9,588 bases of DNA from JAVWGW01 sp036655915 (GTDB lineage: Bacteria > Actinomycetota > Coriobacteriia > Coriobacteriales > Eggerthellaceae). This document shows positions 1-4,830 of the stretch, in pieces. The stretch lies in the NCBI GenBank assembly GCA_036655915.1, contig JAVVPE010000054.1, positions 1 through 9,588 of the forward strand. The letters are read 5' to 3'. The notes under the pieces are model-generated. The model searched no databases. It was given only the letters and a program-made list of their open reading frames with translations, and had not been told where the DNA came from. The position numbers and the translations under genes are program-made. How positions within the stretch are numbered: the stretch's first letter is position 1; every line of letters begins with the position of its first letter.

Positions 1-183
1 ACCCCCAACCCCGCAGCCATTCCCCCCGAAGACGGCTATGCCCAAGCCTACGAAAACTTCAAAGCCAACCACGCCCAAGCCTGGATGCCCCGCTTTGCCC
101 ATGAAGTAACCCAGCAAAGCCAAGAACCCTTCTTTACCGCACTAACCCCTCTTTTGGCCGCCTTTGTGCAAGAAGAGGCGTAA
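1..183 (+). CDS. C-terminal fragment of a TorD/DmsD-like molecular chaperone (5' partial)
   Basis: An open frame enters from the left edge and ends at TAA 181-183, leaving 60 residues. It has the look of the last helices of TorD/DmsD/NarJ-type cytoplasmic chaperones, which escort molybdenum-cofactor oxidoreductases before Tat export. Seen directly: a Y-x3-F-x3-H-x3-W spacing (YENFKANHAQAW), then a Phe-rich helix (EPFFTALTPLLAAFVQEE). The H-x3-W-x3-F pattern followed by a 'FY..L..LL..FL' tail is typical of this family's end. Complete proteins of the family are about 200 residues, so most of the gene lies upstream. If right, it implies a respiratory molybdoenzyme operon to the left. The fragment is short, so the family call is inference from pattern. 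Confidence 0.5.
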   Translation, partial: TPNPAAIPPEDGYAQAYENFKANHAQAWMPRFAHEVTQQSQEPFFTALTPLLAAFVQEEA

Positions 184-230
184 ATAGGGAAGATGTCATT
201 CTTCTTAGCTAGCGCCACCATTCCTGTGTG

Positions 231-262
231 TTTACACATTATTCGGCCGAATAATGTGTAAA
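231..262. promoter_or_regulatory. Perfect 32-bp palindrome, candidate operator
   Basis: The left arm TTTACACATTATTCGG (231-246) is followed with no spacer by its exact reverse complement (247-262). A perfect 16+16 dyad is far beyond chance for this length. It lies between the chaperone stop and the GTG start of the AAA_14 gene. There is no T-run after it, which argues against an intrinsic terminator, although the transcript could form a long AT-rich hairpin. The likeliest role is a binding site for a dimeric regulator acting on the AAA_14 gene. The regulator is unknown. Confidence 0.7.
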
Positions 263-264
263 AC

Positions 265-292
265 ATCACGTTTTTCGGCTGAATAATGTGAT
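265..292. promoter_or_regulatory. Second, imperfect copy of the palindrome
   Basis: Positions 265-278 (ATCACGTTTTTCGG) and 279-292 (CTGAATAATGTGAT) form a dyad with 11 of 14 matching pairs. Its right half shares GAATAATGTG with the right half of the perfect palindrome. The two dyad centres (246.5 and 278.5) are 32 bp apart, close to three helical turns, as expected for two regulator dimers on the same DNA face. Confidence 0.55.
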
Positions 293-295
293 ACT
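287..295 (+). promoter_or_regulatory. Possible extended -10 element for the AAA_14 gene
   Basis: TGTGATACT resembles an extended -10 (TGn followed by GATACT, 4 of 6 to TATAAT). It overlaps the end of the second dyad, so a protein bound there would block it. No convincing -35 is visible at 16-18 bp upstream. Weak call from pattern alone. Confidence 0.25.
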
Positions 296-364
296 CTCTT
301 GCTAGAGCTGATGCGGTAAGGCCTGCCTTGCCCACATCAGGGGTTTCAAGGGAAGGGTGTTGTC

Positions 365-1660
365 GTGCAGCGCAATCTGTTTGCAAGCCTACAGGCGTGG
401 AAAGATCATCCCCATAGGAAGCCTCTTATTTTGAAAGGGGCACGCCAGGTTGGTAAAACGTGGCTTCTCAAAGAATTTGGGAAGCAGTGTTTTTCATCCT
501 GCGTGTACGTGCGGATGGAGGACAACGCCGCAATGGCTCAGCTTTTTGAAGGCTCCCTCAATCCCGATCGCCTGCTCGACGGCATTGCTGCCTTTACAGG
601 GCAGCCTATTATTCCAGGCGAAACGCTGTTGATCCTTGATGAAGTGCAGGCGGTTCCGCGCGCGTTGACGGCGCTTAAATATTTCAACGAAGATGCGCCA
701 CAATACGCCATCGCGGTTGCGGGGTCGCTGCTTGGCGTGGCACTTCATCAGGGAATATCGTTTCCCGTGGGGAAGGTAACCTTCCTCGATCTTCACCCCA
801 TGAGTTTTACCGAGTTTTTGCTGGCATGCAAAGAGGATGCCCTGGTGCGCATTTTAGAAGAGCGCGCCACCGACATGCTTGCTGTTTTCAAGGAACGTTT
901 TACCGACCTTTTGCGGCAGTATTATTTTGTAGGGGGCATGCCAGAAGCGGTTAAAACCTTTGTTGCACAAAAGGATTTTAGTGCGGTTCGCGCAGTTCAA
1001 AACGATATTCTCACCGCCTACGAAAGTGATTTTTCAAAGCACCAAAATGAAGCCACGGCCGAACGCTGCCGTCAAATATGGCAATCAATACCTCGGCAGC
1101 TGGCAAAAGAAAACAAGAAGTTTGTCTATGGCGTGGTGAAGCAGGGCGCGCGTGGCCGCGAATTGAGCGAAGCCCTTCAGTTTCTGGAAGATTGCGGCCT
1201 TGTCATAAGGGTCGATAGAATTGCGAAGCCGGGCATTCCCCTTGCCTCCTATAAAGATAGCGCTGCTTTCAAGTTATACCTGGTTGACGTGGGATTATTG
1301 GGGGCAATGGCGGGGCTGGACAGCAAAAGCATCATAGAGGGCAACCGCTTGTTTGAAGAATTCAAGGGGTCTTTGGTCGAACAGTATGTGTGCCAGCAGC
1401 TGGTGGCAGATTGCGGCCTGCACCCCTATTATTGGTCTGCCGAAAAATCAAGTGGCGAAGTTGATTTCGTATTCCAATCGGGCGGGGAAGTGATCCCTTT
1501 GGAAGTGAAGGCGGAAGAAAACCTTAAAGGCAAAAGTCTTGCAAGCTTTTGCGAAAAGTATCACCTTGAAACAGCACTAAGGTTGTCCCTTGCCGGGTAC
1601 CGCGACCAGGGATGGCTTACCAACATCCCCCTGTACGCGGCACGGTTTTTGCGGCCTTAG
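365..1660 (+). CDS. AAA_14/DUF4143 ATP-binding protein
   Basis: A 431-residue P-loop ATPase of the family with an N-terminal AAA_14 domain and a C-terminal DUF4143 domain. Visible motifs are Walker A GARQVGKT (25-32), Walker B LLILDEVQ (88-95), and a sensor-like AGSLLGV (119-125). The C-terminus has a PD-(D/E)XK-like pattern: E365-V-D367, then E380-V-K382 in PLEVKA. This could be a nuclease-type site or only the fold. The middle (about 200-300) fits the helical/winged-helix part of DUF4143. The start is GTG 365, supported by a GGGAAGGG ribosome-binding site at 350-357; the next in-frame Met is residue 51. Length is normal and no frameshift is seen. The biological role of the family is unknown; such genes are often scattered as paralogues. 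Here it precedes hipBA but is separated by about 120 bp that carry that locus's own operators. The family call is firm; the function is not. Confidence 0.9.
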   Translation: MQRNLFASLQAWKDHPHRKPLILKGARQVGKTWLLKEFGKQCFSSCVYVRMEDNAAMAQLFEGSLNPDRLLDGIAAFTGQPIIPGETLLILDEVQAVPRALTALKYFNEDAPQYAIAVAGSLLGVALHQGISFPVGKVTFLDLHPMSFTEFLLACKEDALVRILEERATDMLAVFKERFTDLLRQYYFVGGMPEAVKTFVAQKDFSAVRAVQNDILTAYESDFSKHQNEATAERCRQIWQSIPRQLAKENKKFVYGVVKQGARGRELSEALQFLEDCGLVIRVDRIAKPGIPLASYKDSAAFKLYLVDVGLLGAMAGLDSKSIIEGNRLFEEFKGSLVEQYVCQQLVADCGLHPYYWSAEKSSGEVDFVFQSGGEVIPLEVKAEENLKGKSLASFCEKYHLETALRLSLAGYRDQGWLTNIPLYAARFLRP

Positions 1661-1681
1661 CGCAAGACTTGAAGCGCTGCG

Positions 1682-1709
1682 TTGCTATTTCTATGAAAAG
1701 TGTTAATAT
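1682..1709 (+). promoter_or_regulatory. Candidate hipBA promoter
   Basis: TTGCTA (1682-1687) and TAATAT (1704-1709) are each 4 of 6 to the -35 and -10 consensus with a 16-bp spacer. The -10 overlaps operator O1. An alternative is TAGACA (1726-1731) with AATAAA (1749-1754) and a 17-bp spacer, whose -10 overlaps O2. The sequence does not decide between them. Either would be covered by HipB. Confidence 0.3.
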
Positions 1710-1727
1710 CAAAAATAGTTGATATTA
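1704..1727. promoter_or_regulatory. HipB-type operator O1
   Basis: TAATATCAA (1704-1712) and TTGATATTA (1719-1727) form perfect 9-bp arms around a 6-bp spacer. The core reads TATCA-N8-TGATA, the same layout as the E. coli HipB operator TATCC-N8-GGATA. It sits just ahead of an XRE-type antitoxin gene, so autoregulation is the natural reading. Confidence 0.75.
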
Positions 1728-1743
1728 GACAAAAAAGTGAAAA

Positions 1744-1761
1744 TATCAAATAAACTTGATA
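1744..1761. promoter_or_regulatory. HipB-type operator O2
   Basis: TATCAA (1744-1749), a 6-bp spacer, and TTGATA (1756-1761) repeat the core of O1 exactly. The centre lies 37 bp from that of O1. The inner half-sites of O1 and O2 also form an 8-bp inverted repeat (TTGATATT 1719-1726 with AATATCAA 1742-1749), so four half-sites are arrayed ahead of hipB. Confidence 0.7.
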
Positions 1762-1784
1762 AGCAGCTGGTGGTAGGGGTGGCT

Positions 1785-2063
1785 ATGGCATGGACAAATG
1801 CATATTCTGTTGCGCAGGCCGCAGCTTTTCTTCGGAAAATGCGCAGGGAACAAGGGATTACCCAGCATGAGTTTGCAGAGCTGATTGGCGTTTCGCACGC
1901 CACGCTTTCGGCGCTTGAAAACGGCCGCGGCGTTTCAACCGAAACATTCGCAAAGGTCTTAAGCTACCTTGGGTTTCGCCTGGCCGTCATCCCAAAAACC
2001 GCATCGGTAACCGTTGTCGAAAAAAGCGAAGATTCGCACGGAGGCAACCTGTATGAACGCTAA
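1785..2063 (+). CDS. hipB: HipB-like XRE-family antitoxin/repressor
   Basis: A 92-residue DNA-binding protein, expected to bind the two operators just upstream and to hold HipA inactive. The helix-turn-helix is clear: QGITQHEFAELIGVSH followed by ATLSALENGRGVS, with the rest of the fold in TFAKVLSYLGFRL. The C-terminal tail after VIPKT is polar and probably flexible, as in other HipB proteins. The frame is open back to a TTG at 1719, but that start would place the operators inside the gene. ATG 1785 with AGGGG at 1775-1779 (5-nt spacing) is preferred. The stop overlaps the start of hipA by 11 bp, so the two are translationally coupled with the antitoxin first, the usual order. Confidence 0.85.
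   Translation: MAWTNAYSVAQAAAFLRKMRREQGITQHEFAELIGVSHATLSALENGRGVSTETFAKVLSYLGFRLAVIPKTASVTVVEKSEDSHGGNLYER
2040..2044 (+). promoter_or_regulatory. Ribosome-binding site fixing the hipA start
   Basis: GGAGG lies 8 nt before ATG 2053, inside the last codons of hipB. It selects this start over an ATG at 2014 in the same frame that has no such site and would add 13 residues unlike HipA N-termini. Confidence 0.7.
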
Positions 2064-3339
2064 CACTTTAGCCGTCTGGCTAGGAAAACAGCATATCGGC
2101 ACACTGAATCAGGTAAAAAATGGTGCACGCTTTCAATTTGATGAGAGCATCTGCCAAGCAACCCCCGGGTCTCCCTGCTTATCGACAGCGCTGCCCGTGC
2201 AAGGCGAGGCCTTTAATGCGGTGGCTACGCGCAACTGGTTTTCAGGCCTTTTGCCAGAAGACGCTCGTCTTGATGAAGTGAGAAGATTTTTTGGCATCGA
2301 GGGTTCTGATTATCTTTCAGTATTAGAAGAGGTTGGCTGGGAGTGCGCTGGCGCGGTTTCGATTCTTCCTGAAAACAATGATTCGCTACCGGGGAAAATA
2401 GCGGGAGTTCGCCGAATTGATGCTGCTCAGCTATCTAGTCGCCTAAGTGCCCTGCCGGCTCACCCTTTTGACGACGCAAGCACTCTGAGGATTTCGCTGG
2501 GGGGCTACCAAGAAAAACTGTGCGTTGATTTACCGGATGGGTTTATCGTAGAAAATGGGCGCGCCAAGCTTGTTTACGCAAATTTACCCCTCAACGGCGC
2601 ACTTTCCACGCATATCCTCAAGCCTCAGCCAAGTCGTTTTCCTGGCCTGATTGAAGGGGAAGCGTGGGCTATGGTTGCCGCTTCCTACGCAACTTCTACC
2701 GCGCGGGTGGCTCTGCTCGATTTGAGTGATGCGCCTCAAACGCTTCTTGTTGAAAGGTTTGATCGAAAAATTGTAGGGAACCACATCGAAAGAATTCATC
2801 AAGAAGATTGCGCTCAGGCTTTGGGGGTTGATCCTGCAAGAAAATATGCAGCTGCTTCTTCCCCTAAAAAAAGCGACCCCTCATTTCGACGTATCGCTGC
2901 CCTTTTGGGGGTATATGCGCGCAATGCTCCGCTTGAACTTGAACGTCTTTTGCGGCAGATGGTCGTTACGGTTGTTCTGGGAAACACCGATGCGCATGCC
3001 AAAAACTTTGCATTTTTGCACCCCGACACAGAAACCATTGCCCTCAGCCCCTTATATGATGTTGTGCCCGCTTCGGAAATTACGCCGGGCGTGGTCAATA
3101 TGGGGATGCGCATTGATGGACGAATCCGCCTTGATCGCATTGAATTTGAGCATATAGCACATGAAGCGAAATCCTGGGGAATGTCATCTGCGCGCATTAT
3201 CCAGATTATCAAGGAAGCAACGAGTGGTTTGCGCGAGGGGATTGAACATGCGAGCCTACTGTATCCAAGCGCGGGCACACGGCACGCGGGTCCGGCGCTT
3301 GAGCGCTTGGGGCGCATGCGGGCTTCGTTTCTCTTGTAG
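2053..3339 (+). CDS. hipA: HipA-family serine/threonine kinase toxin
   Basis: A 428-residue kinase; characterised HipA phosphorylates glutamyl-tRNA synthetase, stalls translation and promotes persistence. The N-terminal 'couple' domain begins LAVWLGKQHIGTL. Kinase features by residue: Ser148 in RISLGGYQEKLCV, the position of the autophosphorylated Ser150 of E. coli HipA; Lys190 in THILKPQ (ATP binding); the hinge-like LLVERFDR at 232-238; the catalytic loop GNTDAHAKN with Asp313 and Asn318; and the metal-binding Asp336 in LYDVVP. The 23-residue gap between Asp313 and Asp336 equals that between Asp309 and Asp332 in E. coli. Length is normal and all key residues are present, so the toxin looks active. 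The substrate cannot be read from sequence, since HipA relatives hit different targets. It forms an operon with hipB, overlapping by 11 bp. Confidence 0.92.
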   Translation: MNANTLAVWLGKQHIGTLNQVKNGARFQFDESICQATPGSPCLSTALPVQGEAFNAVATRNWFSGLLPEDARLDEVRRFFGIEGSDYLSVLEEVGWECAGAVSILPENNDSLPGKIAGVRRIDAAQLSSRLSALPAHPFDDASTLRISLGGYQEKLCVDLPDGFIVENGRAKLVYANLPLNGALSTHILKPQPSRFPGLIEGEAWAMVAASYATSTARVALLDLSDAPQTLLVERFDRKIVGNHIERIHQEDCAQALGVDPARKYAAASSPKKSDPSFRRIAALLGVYARNAPLELERLLRQMVVTVVLGNTDAHAKNFAFLHPDTETIALSPLYDVVPASEITPGVVNMGMRIDGRIRLDRIEFEHIAHEAKSWGMSSARIIQIIKEATSGLREGIEHASLLYPSAGTRHAGPALERLGRMRASFLL

Positions 3340-3378
3340 GGATGGCGCGCTTTTGTGGTGCCTCGATTTTTGCTGCAT

Positions 3379-3384
3379 TATAAT
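3379..3384 (+). promoter_or_regulatory. Probable -10 element for the methyltransferase-fold gene
   Basis: A perfect TATAAT lies 30 bp before ATG 3414. No strong -35 is present at 17 bp; the nearest candidate is TTGTGG (3353-3358) with a long 20-bp spacer. It marks the return to independent transcription after hipA. Confidence 0.45.
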
Positions 3385-3413
3385 GGGAAAAAACGAAGGC
3401 GAAAGGTTGCGTT

Positions 3414-4310
3414 ATGCCCGATATTCAGTTGCGGTTTCACAAGGATATGCTCGTGTTGTCGGGGGGCCTTGATGCGGTGCTGGCGCGCCAGGGTGTCGAT
3501 GTGCAGCGCGACCGCGAGTTTCTTAACCTGATCGAGCCCGATTCCGTGCGCGAAGCCTTGCGCCTGGAATCCCTTGCGGGTGCACAATGCCTGGTCACAA
3601 ACACGGCGGGCATCACCACGGCGCGCCTGACCCACGCGCGCATGGAAGATCGCGCCCCCGAACTGGCAACGGCGGCCTGTGCGGTGGTGGCATCGTTAAC
3701 ACCCCAGCATCTGCTGTTTGAAATAGGACCTACCGGCCTGCCGCTTGATCCTTCAAGCCAGGCATCCCTCAAGCAAAATCGCGATCAATATGCGGAAGCG
3801 GTGCGCGCGTGCGACACACAGGGCATTGATGCGCTGTTCTTAAACGGCTTCACGCGCACGGCCGATATGCGCTGTGCGCTCATGGGCGCGCGCCTGGTTA
3901 GCAGCACACCCATCGTGGCTTCGCTGCGCCTTGATGCGGCGGGGAAGTTGGCCGGCTGCAACGAAACCTTGGCCGAAGCGCTGGCGGTAATGGCTGAATA
4001 CGAAGCCGATGTGGTGGGCTTTTCTTCTGCGGCGCCCCAGGAAACCGTGGTGGGCGCGGCTCGGCAGGCGCGCGCGCACACGGCGCTGCCCCTGCTGGTG
4101 CAACTAGAAGTGACAAAAAATGCCCCGCGCCAGCAAGCGCCCACCCCCGAAAACCCCTATTATTGCCCCGACACGATGGTGGCAGCCGCTACGGCGCTGC
4201 GCGGTGTGGGCGTGCAGTTTTTGCGCGCCTGCGGCCAATCGACGCCGGCCTACACCGGTGCCCTGGTTGCGGCAAGTGCCGGCTTCGACGTGTGTACTGT
4301 GACGGGTTAG
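3414..4310 (+). CDS. Homocysteine S-methyltransferase-family protein with altered zinc site
   Basis: A 298-residue protein with the TIM-barrel pattern of the homocysteine-binding module of MetH/MmuM. Recognisable pieces: MLVLSGGLDAVL in place of the DGAMGT motif, IEPDSVREAL, TNTAGITTARL, and EIGPTGLPL. Characterised enzymes bind zinc through three cysteines, one in a G-x-NC motif and two in GGCCGTTP. Here the first is GFSSAAP with Ser205 at the cysteine position. The second reads RACGQSTP, keeping only Cys273. Cys253 and Cys294 are nearby but off-motif. Zinc-dependent activation of homocysteine therefore looks impaired or rebuilt, and the substrate may differ. The start ATG 3414 has GAAAGG at 3401-3406 (7-nt spacing). 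The next gene begins 6 bp after the stop. The family is likely; calling it a working homocysteine methyltransferase is not safe. Confidence 0.7.
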   Translation: MPDIQLRFHKDMLVLSGGLDAVLARQGVDVQRDREFLNLIEPDSVREALRLESLAGAQCLVTNTAGITTARLTHARMEDRAPELATAACAVVASLTPQHLLFEIGPTGLPLDPSSQASLKQNRDQYAEAVRACDTQGIDALFLNGFTRTADMRCALMGARLVSSTPIVASLRLDAAGKLAGCNETLAEALAVMAEYEADVVGFSSAAPQETVVGAARQARAHTALPLLVQLEVTKNAPRQQAPTPENPYYCPDTMVAAATALRGVGVQFLRACGQSTPAYTGALVAASAGFDVCTVTG

Positions 4311-4316
4311 GTTTAC

Positions 4317-4565
4317 ATGGCAATCGAGAAAAGCCCCGAATACGGCGCGCTGCAACACGTGGTCGATGCGCTGTTTGCCTACGATGAAACCGTGCGCCGC
4401 TTAGATGTGATAATCATGGCCGAAGCACTTGATGTGCCCGCCGAATTGCGCGAAATCGCCGATTTGCTGCCCCCGGGCAGCTATACGCGCCAGCGCCTGT
4501 GCGACCAGATGAATTCATCGCTTACGGGTCACGGCTGGGGCTATGTCTTTGGAACCGTCGCTTAA
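4317..4565 (+). CDS. Small conserved-looking protein of unknown function (82 aa)
   Basis: I do not recognise this family. It encodes 82 residues starting MAIEKSPEYGAL and is mostly helical by eye: an acidic amphipathic stretch (HVVDALFAYDETVRRLDVI) and AEALDVPAELREIADLLPPG, then a Gly-rich end GHGWGYVFGTVA. No signal peptide, membrane segment or cysteine motif is seen (one Cys only). Codon bias matches the preceding gene, which supports real coding. It begins 6 bp after the stop of the methyltransferase-fold gene with only a weak ribosome site (GGTTAGG across the stop), so it is probably translated by coupling. That makes a partner or accessory role for the upstream protein a reasonable guess, nothing more. 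Confidence 0.7.
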   Translation: MAIEKSPEYGALQHVVDALFAYDETVRRLDVIIMAEALDVPAELREIADLLPPGSYTRQRLCDQMNSSLTGHGWGYVFGTVA

Positions 4566-4599
4566 AAAATAAAATGATACTAAATGTGTGCCATTTGCG

Positions 4600-4615
4600 G
4601 AATTCACGAGAATTC
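4600..4615. repeat. GAATTC pair with 10-bp period before the nrdD promoter
   Basis: GAATTC occurs at 4600-4605 and 4610-4615, separated by ACGA, just upstream of the candidate -35. The 10-bp period would put both on one face of the helix. It could be half of an activator site or chance. It does not match the FNR consensus TTGAT-N4-ATCAA. Confidence 0.3.
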
Positions 4616-4618
4616 TAC

Positions 4619-4647
4619 TTGCTATCGCGCTGCCGCCCAGGTACTAT
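4619..4647 (+). promoter_or_regulatory. Probable nrdDG promoter
   Basis: TTGCTA (4619-4624) and TACTAT (4642-4647), each 4 of 6 to consensus, are separated by exactly 17 bp. The -10 falls inside NrdR box 1, the usual arrangement for NrdR repression. The transcript would carry a leader of roughly 175 nt before nrdD. Confidence 0.5.
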
Positions 4648-4656
4648 ATCTATCGA
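4641..4656. promoter_or_regulatory. NrdR box 1
   Basis: GTACTATATCTATCGA keeps the ACwATATnTw core of the NrdR box but loses the outer right half. On its own it would be weak. Its spacing to the perfect box 2 (31 bp, three helical turns) is the hallmark of paired NrdR sites. NrdR is the ATP-cone repressor of ribonucleotide reductase genes; its gene is not in this window. Confidence 0.7.
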
Positions 4657-4671
4657 AGCAAAGCGAACAAG

Positions 4672-4687
4672 CCACAATATATTGTGG
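4672..4687. promoter_or_regulatory. NrdR box 2 (perfect palindrome)
   Basis: CCACAATATATTGTGG is a perfect 16-bp palindrome matching the NrdR consensus (acaCwATATaTwGtgt) at all core positions. It lies 31 bp from box 1 and about 145 bp before nrdD. With a class III reductase immediately downstream, the assignment is strong. Confidence 0.85.
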
Positions 4688-4691
4688 AAAA
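4683..4691 (-). promoter_or_regulatory. DnaA-box-like nonamer 1
   Basis: TGTGGAAAA on the + strand is TTTTCCACA on the - strand, one mismatch from the DnaA box TTATCCACA. It shares TGTGG with the right arm of NrdR box 2, so the two proteins would compete or interact if both bind. Confidence 0.4.
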
Positions 4692-4704
4692 GTCACCTAA
4701 AACC

Positions 4705-4713
4705 TGTGGAAAA
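4705..4713 (-). promoter_or_regulatory. DnaA-box-like nonamer 2
   Basis: A second exact TGTGGAAAA, 22 bp (two helical turns) after the first and in the same orientation. A degenerate third version, TGGGGAAAA, occurs at 4736-4744. In E. coli the aerobic nrdAB promoter is DnaA-regulated, so the context is suggestive. Binding here is inference. Confidence 0.4.
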
Positions 4714-4784
4714 GTAATTCCTCATGCCTAAAACTTGGGGAAAACGCATGGGAAACACAGGGCAAAATTAGACGCTTCCCCAGA

Positions 4785-4809
4785 CCAGCAACAGACGCCA
4801 GCAACAGAC
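4785..4809 (+). repeat. Tandem 12-bp repeat in the nrdD leader
   Basis: CCAGCAACAGAC occurs at 4785-4796 and again at 4798-4809 (13-bp period). A shortened third copy, CCAACAG, lies at 4812-4818. The tract is free of U on the transcript side and probably unstructured, leading into the GAGG ribosome site at 4820-4823. Function unknown; it may keep the start region open. Confidence 0.7.
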
Positions 4810-4830
4810 TACCAACAGTGAGGAACACGC

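Noticed and set aside
231..262. Reading the 32-bp palindrome as an intrinsic terminator of the chaperone gene
   Set aside because: The stem is AT-rich at its ends, has no following T tract, and a related second dyad follows at helical spacing, which fits an operator better. It is not fully excluded.
48..386. Minus-strand open frame of 112 codons over the chaperone end and the palindrome region
   Set aside because: It overlaps the chaperone coding end and the AAA_14 start, has no ribosome site or family resemblance, and runs through the palindromic operators.
1659..1678. Possible terminator hairpin AGCGC/GCGCT after the AAA_14 gene
   Set aside because: Only 5 bp of stem with a 10-nt loop and no clean T-run; too weak to call.
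1719..1749. TTGAT/ATCAA half-sites as an FNR box
   Set aside because: FNR sites need TTGAT-N4-ATCAA; here the facing arms are 15 bp apart and the close pairs are in the opposite orientation, matching the HipB layout instead.
1719..1784. Earlier TTG start for hipB at 1719
   Set aside because: It would put both HipB-type operators within or at the edge of the gene and has no ribosome site; ATG 1785 has AGGGG at the right distance and a normal HipB length.
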